Source of the DNA: [Zimmermannella] bifida NBRC 103089
GTDB taxonomy: Bacteria; Actinomycetota; Actinomycetes; Actinomycetales; Microbacteriaceae
NCBI RefSeq assembly: GCF_001570925.1
Contig: NZ_BCSP01000003.1
Location: forward strand, 62,001-126,000
Direction of reading: 5' to 3'
DNA length: 64,000 bases
The notes beneath the pieces are model-generated. The model had not been told where the DNA came from, made no database searches, and worked only from the letters and a program-made list of their open reading frames with translations. Positions 47,635 to 56,497 of this stretch are shown here, one piece after another; position 1 is the first letter of the stretch; the number at the start of each line of letters is the position of its first letter. The position numbers and the translations under genes were made by a program.

Positions 47635-48561
47635 TTGCTTAAAACCGCGTGCAAGCCCAAGTGGCTGGCAATCCTCCTACTCGCGCTTGCTGTGATTTCC
47701 GCATTCGTGTGGCTCAGCAAGTGGCAGCTCGACTCGGCATTCAACTCGGCCACCGCGGCCGCGGACGAGTCGGCGTACAAGACCCGCGTACCGCTGGGTG
47801 ATCTTGTCGAACCGAGTAAGGGCCTGGTCGAGGAATCTGCCGCGCGACCGGCAAGTGTTACCGGACACCTAGTTGCCGGTGATTACGCCATCGTCGACGG
47901 CCGCATCCAAGACGGCGAAACCGGTGTCTGGGTTGTCGGTCACTTCGCCGTCACCAATGACGGTGTGCAGGATTTCGCTGACGCACCGGGCATCCCGCTC
48001 GCCATCGGTTGGGCGCCCGACGACGCGACCGCGAACCAAGCGATCGAGGCGCTCGACGCGCGAGGCGACGCATCCGCTGCCCTTGACGTCAAGGTCGAAG
48101 CCGGGCAGTCACCCGAATCGGCACGTAACGAAACCGATCCGCAGCGCATCCTCTCGATGGCGCCGGGCCAATTGATCAACACCTGGCAGACGCCCGCCCC
48201 CGCGTACTACTCGGCCTGGCTGCTGCACGAATCGGGCCTCGAGTTGCCCGAAGGACTGCAGACGATTCACGCAGTGGATATCGACACCTCGACGCAGATC
48301 GACCTGCTGAACATCTTCTATGCGATCGAATGGATCGTATTTGCGGTGATGGCGCTGTACGTGTGGTTCCGTCTGGTGCGCGACGACTATTTGAATGATC
48401 AGCACGAACGGTCGGATGCGGTGGTCGCCGAGCAGGTACGTCGCGAATTGCTGCGCGAACTTGCCCGCGACCGGAAGCTCGGTACTGGTGGCGGTGCATC
48501 CGCCGCCGATGCCGCGACTTCTGACACCGCAACTGACCGAGACCACGAGGAGAACGAATGA
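47635..48561 (+). CDS. SURF1-family cytochrome oxidase assembly protein
   Basis: 308-residue membrane protein with the SURF1 layout: an N-terminal helix (KWLAILLLALAVISAFVWLS) followed by KWQLDSAF, a large extracytoplasmic domain and a second helix near the C-terminus (LLNIFYAIEWIVFAVMALYV). Inside are the family-like pieces ASVTGHLVAGDYAIVDGR and GVWVVGHFAV. SURF1 helps haem a3 insertion into cytochrome oxidase. TTG start 47635 has AGGAG upstream. The stop overlaps the DUF3817 start. Confidence 0.82.
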   Translation: MLKTACKPKWLAILLLALAVISAFVWLSKWQLDSAFNSATAAADESAYKTRVPLGDLVEPSKGLVEESAARPASVTGHLVAGDYAIVDGRIQDGETGVWVVGHFAVTNDGVQDFADAPGIPLAIGWAPDDATANQAIEALDARGDASAALDVKVEAGQSPESARNETDPQRILSMAPGQLINTWQTPAPAYYSAWLLHESGLELPEGLQTIHAVDIDTSTQIDLLNIFYAIEWIVFAVMALYVWFRLVRDDYLNDQHERSDAVVAEQVRRELLRELARDRKLGTGGGASAADAATSDTATDRDHEENE

Positions 48562-49091
48562 ACCGCATCCCAACCCCCGCCGAGTTTCCCGCGATTCGCG
48601 GACGACTGCGGTTCTACCAGGTAACCGCGTGGATCACCGGTGTGCTGCTGCTCCTGCTGGTGGGGGAGATGGTGCTCAAGTACGCCTTCAACCTCGAGAT
48701 CGAGCTCGGAGGACCGTTCGGCTTCTGGGCGACCATGCCGCCGGAGCAGATCACCGCGTTCAACCTGTCGAAGTGGATCCTGATTATTCACGGCTGGTTC
48801 TACGTCGTGTACCTGCTTGCCTGCTACCTCGTGTGGCAGAAAATGCGGTGGGAAATCGGCTGGCTGCTCGCGATGGCTGGCGGCGGTGTCGTGCCGTTCC
48901 TCTCGTTCATCACCGAGTACCTGATGACCCGTCGCGCGAAGCGCCAGCTCGCTGAATATCAGGCGGCGTGGGATGCGCGCGGTCGCGAAGACGCCGAGCT
49001 CGCCGACGTCGAGTCGAACCTCAGCGACGAAGAGCGCGCCGTGCTTGACGCTCGCGTGGCCGAGGAAGTCGCGCGCCGAACGCAGGAGTAG
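48558..49091 (+). CDS. DUF3817 family membrane protein
   Basis: 177 residues with three predicted helices (VTAWITGVLLLLLVGEMVLK; WILIIHGWFYVVYLLACYLV; GWLLAMAGGGVVPFLSFITE), matching the DUF3817 family, which is often next to SURF1 or guaA in Actinobacteria. The C-terminal 50 residues are a charged cytosolic tail. ATG overlaps the SURF1 stop (ATGA), so the two are translationally coupled. Function not established. Confidence 0.85.
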   Translation: MNRIPTPAEFPAIRGRLRFYQVTAWITGVLLLLLVGEMVLKYAFNLEIELGGPFGFWATMPPEQITAFNLSKWILIIHGWFYVVYLLACYLVWQKMRWEIGWLLAMAGGGVVPFLSFITEYLMTRRAKRQLAEYQAAWDARGREDAELADVESNLSDEERAVLDARVAEEVARRTQE

Positions 49092-49137
49092 CTGCCTGTA
49101 GCTGTAGTTGCTCGATGGGCTCACTGGCCCACGCATC

Positions 49138-49179
49138 GCGGCCGCCCGCATCCGTGTTCATGACGGTGCCGGCGGCCGC
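49138..49179 (+). terminator. Hairpin after the DUF3817 gene
   Basis: GCGGCCGCC pairs perfectly with GGCGGCCGC across 24 bases, 47 bases after the stop. No T-run follows, so terminator status is tentative. Confidence 0.4.
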
Positions 49180-49313
49180 CTTGCGTTGTGTGGGCCGGTT
49201 CGTCGTACGGCCAGGTGCGTCGCCCCCCAGCGTGCCGTTGTGGTGCGCCGTTGTGGCGCGCTGTTGTAGAGCGACGTAGTGCGACGGAGTGCGACGGATG
49301 CATTCGGTTTCGC

Positions 49314-49388
49314 GTCCTCCGGCTCATCATTTTGGGCGTTTCAGGTCGAAATTCGCCCAAAACTGGTGATTTTGATGAGTCGCGGCAC
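49314..49388. repeat. Family A palindromic element, copy A3
   Basis: 75 bp; GTCCTCCGGCTCATCA faces TGATGAGTCGCGGCAC with several mismatches in the outer bases but a perfect CTCATCA/TGATGAG core. It lies in the 540 bp guaA upstream gap, 30 bases from copy A4. Confidence 0.82.
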
Positions 49389-49418
49389 ACGAGCACCGCG
49401 ACCTTGGTGGGCAACTGT

Positions 49419-49493
49419 GTCGTTTGACTCATCAATTTCGCCTCGTTGAGCGCCAAACGCGCAATTTCGGTGCAATTTGATGAGTGAAACGAC
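49419..49493. repeat. Family A palindromic element, copy A4
   Basis: 75 bp; GTCGTTTGACTCATCA and TGATGAGTGAAACGAC pair with one mismatch. Second member of the A3/A4 tandem pair. The remaining 140 bases before guaA hold only its promoter. Confidence 0.88.
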
Positions 49494-49619
49494 GCCGCGG
49501 TACCTACACGACCTCAACAGCGTGAACTTGCATCGCGAATGCGCATGCGAGGCAACCGCCCAAACGGTGACCATCAACCGAGCGACCTTGGGCAATACCA
49601 AGCACTTGCGCAAACCCCG

Positions 49620-49625
49620 TACACT
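49620..49625 (+). promoter_or_regulatory. -10-like hexamer of guaA (leaderless module)
   Basis: TACACT stands six bases before the guaA GTG with no ribosome site between. Confidence 0.45.
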
Positions 49626-49631
49626 TACAGC

Positions 49632-51221
49632 GTGACGACTTCTACCGATGCCAGGCCTGTCCTTGTAGTCGATTTCGGAGCGCAGTACGCCCAGCTCATT
49701 GCACGTCGCGTGCGTGAAGCGAACGTATATTCCGAGATCGTTCCCCACACCATCACCGCTGCTGAAGTGCGCGAAAAGCAGCCGCGAGCGATCATCCTCT
49801 CGGGTGGTCCCGCAAGCGTGTACGCCGAAGACGCGGCGAAGTTCGACGCTGAGGTGTTCGAACTCGGCGTTCCGACCTTCGGCATTTGCTACGGATTCCA
49901 GACGATGGCCGTAGCACTCGGCGGCGAGGTCGCTCGTACCGGTCGCCGCGAGTACGGATCGACCGCAACGCAGCTCACCGACGCTGCCGCCGCATCCTGC
50001 CTTTTCGCCGACCAGCCAAGCGCACAGATCGTGTGGATGAGCCACGGTGACTCGGTCGCGAAGGCTCCGGAAGGCTTCGAGGTGCTTGCGCACACGGCCG
50101 ACACTCCGGTCGCTGCGTTCGGTAACGACGAGCGCAAGCTTTACGGCGTGCAGTGGCACCCAGAGGTGCTGCACTCGGAGCACGGTCAGCGCGTTCTCGA
50201 GGCGTTCCTGCACGAGGCCGCGGGCATCCCGAACGACTGGAAGCCGTCGTCGATCATCGACGAGCAGGTCGCCCGCATCCGCGAGCAGATCGGCGAAAAC
50301 GAAGTTATCTGCGCGCTTTCGGGCGGCGTCGACTCGGCCGTTGCAGCAGCACTCGTGCATCGCGCCGTGGGTGACAAGCTCACCTGTGTGTTCGTTGACC
50401 ACGGTCTGCTGCGCAAGGACGAGCGCAAGCAGGTCGAAGAGGACTACGTAAAGGCAATCGGTGTTCGCCTGGTGACGGTGGATGCGCGTGAGCAGTTCCT
50501 CGGGGAACTCGCGGGCGTCACCGATCCCGAAACGAAGCGCAAGATTATCGGCCGCGAGTTCATTCGCGTGTTCGAATCGACCGCCGCGCAGCTCGTTGCC
50601 GAATCACGCAACGACGATGTCGAAGGCGAGATCAAGTTCTTGGTTCAGGGCACGCTGTACCCCGACGTCGTTGAGTCGGGTGGCGGCACCGGTACCGCAA
50701 ACATCAAGTCGCACCACAATGTTGGTGGCCTGCCTGAGGACATGACGTTCGAGCTCGTTGAACCGCTGCGCGCACTGTTCAAGGATGAGGTTCGTGCGGT
50801 TGGTCGCGAGCTTGGTGTGCCCGAGGTCATCGTGGCGCGTCAGCCGTTCCCTGGTCCCGGCCTGGGCATCCGCATCATCGGTGAGGTCACCGAAGCACGC
50901 CTCGACCTGCTGCGTGAGGCCGACGCCATCGTGCGCGAAGAGCTCACCGCGGCTGGCCTTGACGAGCAGATCTGGCAGTGCCCGGTTGTGCTGCTCGCCG
51001 ACGTTCGTTCGGTGGGCGTGCAGGGCGATGGCCGCACCTACGGTCACCCGATCGTGATCCGCCCGGTTTCGAGCGAGGATGCGATGACTGCCGACTGGAC
51101 GCGCCTACCGTACGACGTTGTGGCGCGCGTTTCAAACCGCATTACCAACGAGGTCGAAGGCGTAAATCGCGTGGTCATGGACGTGACCTCGAAGCCGCCG
51201 GGAACCATCGAGTGGGAGTAA
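49632..51221 (+). CDS. guaA: GMP synthase (glutamine-hydrolysing)
   Basis: Aminates XMP to GMP. From GTG 49632 ([20 protein letters not shown]) it has 529 residues. The class I glutaminase (about 1-205) has [10 protein letters not shown] with the nucleophile Cys and QWHPEVLHS with the catalytic His. The ATP-pyrophosphatase domain has [20 protein letters not shown]. The C-terminal dimerisation domain has [17 protein letters not shown] and ends [11 protein letters not shown]. The nucleophile motif has Tyr-Gly after Cys, as usual. Strong terminator follows. Confidence 0.97.
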   Translation: MTTSTDARPVLVVDFGAQYAQLIARRVREANVYSEIVPHTITAAEVREKQPRAIILSGGPASVYAEDAAKFDAEVFELGVPTFGICYGFQTMAVALGGEVARTGRREYGSTATQLTDAAAASCLFADQPSAQIVWMSHGDSVAKAPEGFEVLAHTADTPVAAFGNDERKLYGVQWHPEVLHSEHGQRVLEAFLHEAAGIPNDWKPSSIIDEQVARIREQIGENEVICALSGGVDSAVAAALVHRAVGDKLTCVFVDHGLLRKDERKQVEEDYVKAIGVRLVTVDAREQFLGELAGVTDPETKRKIIGREFIRVFESTAAQLVAESRNDDVEGEIKFLVQGTLYPDVVESGGGTGTANIKSHHNVGGLPEDMTFELVEPLRALFKDEVRAVGRELGVPEVIVARQPFPGPGLGIRIIGEVTEARLDLLREADAIVREELTAAGLDEQIWQCPVVLLADVRSVGVQGDGRTYGHPIVIRPVSSEDAMTADWTRLPYDVVARVSNRITNEVEGVNRVVMDVTSKPPGTIEWE

Positions 51222-51253
51222 TCTTGCGCTTGTTGCTGATGTAACAGCGAGTA

Positions 51254-51285
51254 GCAAAAATGCCGCCTTCGGGCGGCATTTTTGC
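51254..51285 (+). terminator. Rho-independent terminator of guaA
   Basis: GCAAAAATGCCGCC pairs perfectly with GGCGGCATTTTTGC around a TTCG tetraloop, 32 bases past the stop. Confidence 0.93.
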
Positions 51286-51459
51286 GTTTGCGCGCCGAGG
51301 TGCGGGTCATGGCGACGAGCCGGGGTGCTCAGTGCGGGGGTGCGGGGTCCGGGTTCACAGCGCGTGGATGCCGAACGCCGTGCACGGCGGATGCACGCGG
51401 AAACGCGGGATGCCCCGGGCACAGTACCCGGGGCATCCAGTGTGTGCAAGCAGCGCAGC

Positions 51460-53007
51460 TTAGGCAGCGCGGCGGCGCAGCGCGATGAGGCTTGCGCCCG
51501 CACCGGCGATGATGACGGCACCGATTGCGATCGGCGCGATGTCCTCGGCACCGGTGGCGGCGAGGTTGTCGGCGCTGTCTCCAGCTTCCGCAGCGGTGGT
51601 TGCTGCCGCAGCATCGGCCGATGCGGCAGGCGCACCGGTAGACGCTGCCGGAGCGTCAGTTCCAGGAGCGGGAGCTGCAGGAGTCTCCGGTGCTGCTGGC
51701 GATTCCACCGGAGCGTCGGTGCCTGGGGCTGGTTCTTCGGCAGCGGCGACCCATGCGGTGTCGAGCAGGTAGCGAGCGACCGCGGTGTTGTCGAGGTACG
51801 AGCCGCGAACCGGGTCGGTTGCGTCAGCGAGGGCGAGGATGTCCTGCGAACCGGCACCCTTTACCCACATGCCAACGAGCTGGCGGGTGTGGTTGCTCGA
51901 GTTCCACGACAGCAGTGGCGAATTACCGATTTCCGGTGCGGTTGCTGCGGCGAGCGGCTGGGCCGACATGATCTCCATCGAGTTGAACTCGCCCGGAGTT
52001 GCGCCACCGATGTAGCCGGTTTCGTGGTCGGCGGTCACGATGACGAGGGTTTCTTCCCAGCTCGAGTTGGTCTCAACCCACTCGATCACGGCGTCAACGG
52101 ATGCGTTGAAGTCGGCAACTTCTTCGAGGTCGCGGTTCGTGCTGTTCGCGTGACCGGCCCAGTCAATGGCGCCGCCTTCGATCATGAGGTGGAAGCCGTT
52201 CTCGTTGTTGTCGAGAACGTTGAGCGCACCCTTGGTCATGGTCGGGAGGTCAACGACGTCGTTCATGACGGCGTCGTCGGTGCGGCCCTGCTGGAGGGTC
52301 GAACCAACCTGTGCGATACCGAATACGCGCTCTGGGGTGTTGCCCGAGGTGAGGGCCTCGAACTCAGCGTTGTCGTCAACGAGGTCGAAGCCGGCCGTGC
52401 CCTATTCGAGCGCGGTGAACGACTCCTCACTGATGTACTTGTAGTTCGGTGCGGTGAGCTGGTTGTGGTTGTCGTCATACATCGGGTGACCTGCACCCAT
52501 GACCACGTCCATGTCGCCACTAACCTGCTCAGCGGCGATGCCGGGGTAGTCATTGCGCGATTCGTTGTGCGCCGAGTACGCGGCAGGGGTCGCGTGCGAG
52601 AACGGTACCGACGAGACCACGCCGGCCGACTTACCGAGGTCGTGAGCGCGCTCCGAGAGGTTCTCTACCGGGTTCTTGTCGATGTCGACACCGAGACCGG
52701 CGTTGTACGTCTTGGTTCCGGTTGCCATGGCGGTACCGGCGGCAGCCGAGTCAGTCGGATTCGACTTCACCCAGTCGAAGTCCGTCCAAGCAGCCTGCGG
52801 GTCGTAGGCAACGCCACCGTCAGCTTCGTGCTGGGTAGTGTACATCGACGTGTGGTCCCAGGCCTGCCAGCCCTCGGTAGGCTCGGTGTTTGCGGCAGCC
52901 GGAACAACGTTGCCGTTGGCGTCCTTCTCGACCTGGTAGTGCATCTCGCCCTTGGTGGCGGCGTTGAAGTGGTCACATGGGAACCTACGGAGAAGCATTG
53001 ATTGCAT
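51460..53007 (-). pseudogene. Wall-anchored alkaline phosphatase, disrupted
   Basis: Remnant of a PhoA-family alkaline phosphatase. An upstream piece (53007-52402) keeps the active-site serine block NPTDSAAAGTAMATGTKTYN and FSHATPAAYSAHNESRNDYP. It ends in an in-frame TAG at 52402-52404 (after FTALE), and the same frame continues past it to 51460 with the metal-binding EGGAIDWAGHANS and TADHETGYIGGA. The start also lacks a signal peptide and the IGDGMG metal motif expected upstream. The C-terminus is an Ala/Pro-rich linker, a LAATG sortase-like motif, a hydrophobic helix and RRR. So it was a cell-wall enzyme and is probably inactive unless the stop is read through and the 5' end is an assembly artefact. 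Confidence 0.85.
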
Positions 53008-53224
53008 CGCCGAAGCTAGGGCGGGGGAGTAACGGAATTGTCACGGCCAGGTAACGGCATGGTTACCGCAGATTGACCGGATGCGTTACCTGCATGTGTG
53101 TAGACGGGCGCGTGCGCGTTCGGTCGCGAATGCCGCCGCCTCACCCGGAGCCGTCGTGCCGACAGCGGTGCCCGCGCTAGCGCCACCACACTCATCTCGC
53201 GCGCAAGCCGGTAGCGTGGAGGAC

Positions 53225-53659
53225 ATGAACGCGACCACGAACACTCGAAACGCATCTGCTGCTGAACCCACCGCATCCGCCGCACCAGCTGCGCCAAACT
53301 TGGCGCGCCTGGGCTGCTGGCTGCTGATTGACCTGGTGCTGGTCGGTGTGTTCGCGCTGCTCGGGCGAAGTGCGCACAACAGCGCACTCGACTTCGGCGG
53401 CTGGTTCGGCACCGCGTCGCCGTTCCTGGTGGCGCTCGCGGTGGGGTGGGCGCTGGCGCTGGCGCTCGGGATTGACCCGACGCGCGTGCGCCTGCCGGAG
53501 CTTGTGGTCTACGTGGTCACGGTCGCGCTTGGGCTTGGAATCCGGGTGCTCACCGGCGAGACTGCGGCGCTGCCGTTCGTGCTGGTGACGGCGGGGGTGT
53601 TGGCGGTGTTCTTGTTGCTGCCGCGACTGGTGATGCAACTGGTTACGCGACGCCGGTAG
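53225..53659 (+). CDS. DUF3054 family membrane protein
   Basis: 144 residues after a polar Ala/Thr-rich N-terminus of about 28 residues. Four hydrophobic segments follow: CWLLIDLVLVGVFALLGRSA, PFLVALAVGWALALALGI, ELVVYVVTVALGLGIRVLTG and FVLVTAGVLAVFLLLPRLVM. This matches DUF3054, whose function is unknown. The ATG has GGAGGA immediately upstream, and TAGCGT lies seven bases before it. Confidence 0.82.
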   Translation: MNATTNTRNASAAEPTASAAPAAPNLARLGCWLLIDLVLVGVFALLGRSAHNSALDFGGWFGTASPFLVALAVGWALALALGIDPTRVRLPELVVYVVTVALGLGIRVLTGETAALPFVLVTAGVLAVFLLLPRLVMQLVTRRR

Positions 53660-53828
53660 GCTCCCGACTGCGCCGCAGCGTTGCCGGGTATGGGTAGCGA
53701 AAGTTTCCGATACCGCCGGGTTCCTCCTTTGGAAGGATGTTCATGCGCTGTAGGCGGACAAATCGTGCAATCCCACATATGCGTTACCTAGACTGTCGGC
53801 AACGCAAACCCAACTTGCAGGAGAACAC

Positions 53829-54797
53829 ATGTCGAGTTCCGCGCTTAAGCGAAACCCATATTTCAACGGGCAGATTCAGAACGCCCCGCAGCAGCAGGCC
53901 GCACCGGCCGGCTACGGTCAGGCGCCGCAGAGCCAGTACGGCCAGCCACAGTACGGCCAGCAGTATGGCCAGCCGCAGTACGGTCAGAACGCGTACGGGC
54001 AGCAGGGCCAGCAGTACGGCAACCCACAGAACTTCCCATCGGCTCCCGGTCCTGAGCACCTGAACCGCCAGTTCGACATGCCGTCGCCATCGGCCGACAG
54101 CATGGACCGCATGACCGTTGAAGACTCGATCGCCAAGTCGGCTTCGCTGTTCGCCGTTGTCGTTGTGGTCGCGGCGATCAACTGGTTCATCGCCCTCGCC
54201 TCGCCCGCGCTCGGTATGGGGCTTGCAATTGCCGGTTCGCTCACCGCACTCGTGCTCTCGTTCGTCCTCGCGTTCAAGCGCGAGCCGAGCGTGCCGCTCA
54301 TCATGCTCTTCGGTGTTGCTGAAGGTCTGCTCGTCGGCGGCTTCTCGGCAGCCCTCGAATCGATGTACAGCGGCATTGTGATCCAGGCCGCGCTGGCCAC
54401 GCTGATCGTTATCGGCACCACGCTCGCGCTGTTCACCTCGCGCAAGGTTCGCACCACGCCAAAGGTCACCAAGTTCTTCATGGTTGCCGGCCTCGCTTAC
54501 CTCGCGTTCTCGCTGGTGAACTTCGGCCTTACCGCGTTCGGCGTTATTGACTCGCCGTTCGGTATGCGCACCAGCGTCGAAATCTTCGGCATTCCGCTGG
54601 GCGTATTCCTCGGTATCTTCGCGGTTGTCATGGGCGCCTACATGCTCGTTGGTGACTTCGAGTTCATTGAGCAGGGCTCGCGTTCGGGTGCACCGCGCAA
54701 GTACGGCTGGATCGCCGCATACTCGGTTGTCTCGACGATCATCTTCATCTACATCGAGCTGCTGCGCCTCATCGCAATCCTGCGTGGCGACGACTAA
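53829..54797 (+). CDS. Bax inhibitor-1/YccA-like membrane protein
   Basis: 322 residues. The first 75 are a Gln/Tyr/Gly-rich repeat region built on YGQPQ units, probably disordered and cytosolic. Seven hydrophobic segments follow, matching the actinobacterial YccA-type Bax1-I family: SLFAVVVVVAAINWFIALAS, PLIMLFGVAEGLLVGGFSAA, IFGIPLGVFLGIFAVVMGAY, then DFEFIEQG and KYGWIAAYSVVSTIIFIYIE. Start ATG 53829 has CAGGAG upstream. BI-1 proteins can leak Ca2+ or affect membrane proteolysis; the role here is unknown. Confidence 0.88.
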   Translation: MSSSALKRNPYFNGQIQNAPQQQAAPAGYGQAPQSQYGQPQYGQQYGQPQYGQNAYGQQGQQYGNPQNFPSAPGPEHLNRQFDMPSPSADSMDRMTVEDSIAKSASLFAVVVVVAAINWFIALASPALGMGLAIAGSLTALVLSFVLAFKREPSVPLIMLFGVAEGLLVGGFSAALESMYSGIVIQAALATLIVIGTTLALFTSRKVRTTPKVTKFFMVAGLAYLAFSLVNFGLTAFGVIDSPFGMRTSVEIFGIPLGVFLGIFAVVMGAYMLVGDFEFIEQGSRSGAPRKYGWIAAYSVVSTIIFIYIELLRLIAILRGDD

Positions 54798-54821
54798 TTC
54801 GACGCACCGTTGAGGTTGCGT

Positions 54822-54853
54822 AATGCGGGTCCCGCTTCGGCGGGACCCGCATT
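54822..54853 (+). terminator. Terminator of the YccA-like gene
   Basis: AATGCGGGTCCCGC pairs perfectly with GCGGGACCCGCATT around a TTCG loop, 25 bases after the stop. Confidence 0.85.
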
Positions 54854-54914
54854 CGTTTCCGCCGCGTGCTGGCGCCGCAGCTGAAGTGGCAGCGGCGGCG
54901 TCTCGTTGCCAAAT

Positions 54915-54990
54915 GTGCTGCGACTCATCAAATCGGCGCGTTGTGGCGAATTTTGTGGGTGATATTGCCGGTTTTGATGAGTGGCGGCAC
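54915..54990. repeat. Family A palindromic element, copy A5
   Basis: 76 bp; GTGCTGCGACTCATCA and TGATGAGTGGCGGCAC pair with two mismatches. It is the GTGC end subtype and forms a tandem pair with A6, 41 bases away. Confidence 0.83.
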
Positions 54991-55031
54991 GCCTCGCGTG
55001 TGTGCGCCGTGGAGGTTGCGCGGGGACCGAC

Positions 55032-55106
55032 GTCGTTTGGCGCATCAATTTGGGGTGTTTGGCGCGGATTTCGGCATGAATGTCACGTTTTGATGAGTGA
55101 AACGAC
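55032..55106. repeat. Family A palindromic element, copy A6
   Basis: 75 bp; GTCGTTTGGCGCATCA and TGATGAGTGAAACGAC. It is the GTCGTTT end subtype. Together with A5 and the tandem array it fills most of the 514 bp gap between the YccA-like and GDPD genes, where no gene is visible. Confidence 0.85.
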
Positions 55107-55216
55107 GCCGCGGCGGTCCAAGCGTCACAAATTTCAGCGCAATCAGCCGCTCCCCGGCTGCACCGCCGGGTGCTGGTGACAACGAAAACAACTTGCTGTG
55201 GCGGCAGCCGTCAGCT

Positions 55217-55328
55217 CAGGATGCGGCCGACCCAGGATGCGGTCGGCCCAGGATGTGGTCGGCCCAGGATGTGGCCGGCTCAGGATGCGGCGGGTGCAGG
55301 AATCGACTGGCTCAGGATGCGGTGGCCA
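55217..55328. repeat. 16 bp tandem array, seven copies
   Basis: Seven consecutive 16 bp units of the form CAGGATGYGGYCGGCY, the sixth most diverged. The period is not a multiple of three. The last units overlap the 3' end of the GDPD gene and its stop codon. Confidence 0.88.
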
Positions 55329-56265
55329 CAGGGCAGCTCAGCGCGGCGCGCACCGCCCTCGGGTCGTCGGCAAACACGGCATCGACGCCGGTCGCAGCCA
55401 GCGACTGCCAGTAGTCAGCAGCGCGCCCCGCAAACTCCGGCGGCAAGAACGTGTCTTCGCCACGCAGAGTGTAGGTGAGCACCTCGAGACCGCGAGCGTG
55501 CGCGCGCGACACGAGATCCGCATCCAGCAGCGTGGTTCGCACCGAAACACCGTCGAACCGCGCGGCGGCATCATCGAGCCCGGCATCGGTACATCGCGAT
55601 GGCCCTTCCTCGCACGGGCGCACCAGATCGGCGTCTTCCACCAGCACGATGCGTTTGGCGTCGAGCAACCGCGGCCACCAGCTGGCTGCTTGTAGCCGGT
55701 CGAGCAACGGTGCCTCGAAACTCTCGAAGCGCACGCCGCGCAGAGCTGGCGCATCCCAGCAATCGGCGAGCTCACGGCCGAGCATCTCGACATAGTCAAA
55801 CCCAGCGGCGCACATCATGGCATCGCTCTTGAGCTCAATCACCAGCCCGCAGTGTCGCCCGCGGGCGGCACCGGCGGCATCCACGAGCGCGACGAGCTCG
55901 CGCAGGCGAAGCAGCCCCTCTTCGCCAGAGTGCGCGTGCGATTGCGGGCGAAGCTGGGGGAGTCGCTCGACCGCGCGCAGCGTTTGCAGCTCGGCCCAGG
56001 TGAAGTCGTCGCTGTGCCACCCGGGCAGCCGGTCGGTCGCGGTGCGGCGGCGCTCGGCAAATTCGGGATGCGCGGCCACGTCGGTCGATTCGTCGAGGTG
56101 CGACTCGTGCCGCACCAGCAGCACGCCGTCGCGCGTGGGCACCACATCGGGTTCGACCAGATCGGCACCGTGGGCGATGGCGAGCCGGTAGCTCTCGGCC
56201 GTGTGCTCAGGAAGGTGGCTCGGGGCTCCGCGGTGGCCGATGATGCACGGAATGTCGGATGCCAT
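55312..56265 (-). CDS. Glycerophosphodiester phosphodiesterase family protein
   Basis: Hydrolyses glycerophosphodiesters to glycerol-3-phosphate and an alcohol. From ATG 56265 (MASDIPCIIGHRGAPSHLPE) it has 317 residues. Catalytic pieces are GHRGAPSHLPEHTAESY, the metal-binding ADLVEPDVVPTRDG and the general acid His in VLLVRHESHL; later come GLVIELKSD and GLEVLTYTLRGED. No signal peptide, so it is probably cytosolic. Its 3' end runs into a 16 bp tandem array that shapes the last residues. Confidence 0.87.
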   Translation of the reverse strand: MASDIPCIIGHRGAPSHLPEHTAESYRLAIAHGADLVEPDVVPTRDGVLLVRHESHLDESTDVAAHPEFAERRRTATDRLPGWHSDDFTWAELQTLRAVERLPQLRPQSHAHSGEEGLLRLRELVALVDAAGAARGRHCGLVIELKSDAMMCAAGFDYVEMLGRELADCWDAPALRGVRFESFEAPLLDRLQAASWWPRLLDAKRIVLVEDADLVRPCEEGPSRCTDAGLDDAAARFDGVSVRTTLLDADLVSRAHARGLEVLTYTLRGEDTFLPPEFAGRAADYWQSLAATGVDAVFADDPRAVRAALSCPVATAS

Positions 56266-56497
56266 TCGCCCAGTTTGCGCGTGCCGTGTGAACAGCGGGC
56301 AACGCGGTTCGTGAACGATCAGCGACTTTGCGAGATGCCTCGGCCAATTGGGTAGTGACGGATGCATTGGGTGTCGGAGGCAGCCCATAGGGTCGTTGGC
56401 AGCGTCGGTGGTTAGCCAACAACCGCTTCGTGTGACGCGGCTGCGTCGATGACGGCGGGACGGACTTCGGAGACGCAGACCCTAGGATGAAGGAGCC

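Noticed and set aside
55172-55478. Protein-coding frame across the 16 bp array
   Set aside because: The periodic translation is an artefact of the tandem repeat and lacks a start with a ribosome site; the GDPD gene covers part of it on the other strand.
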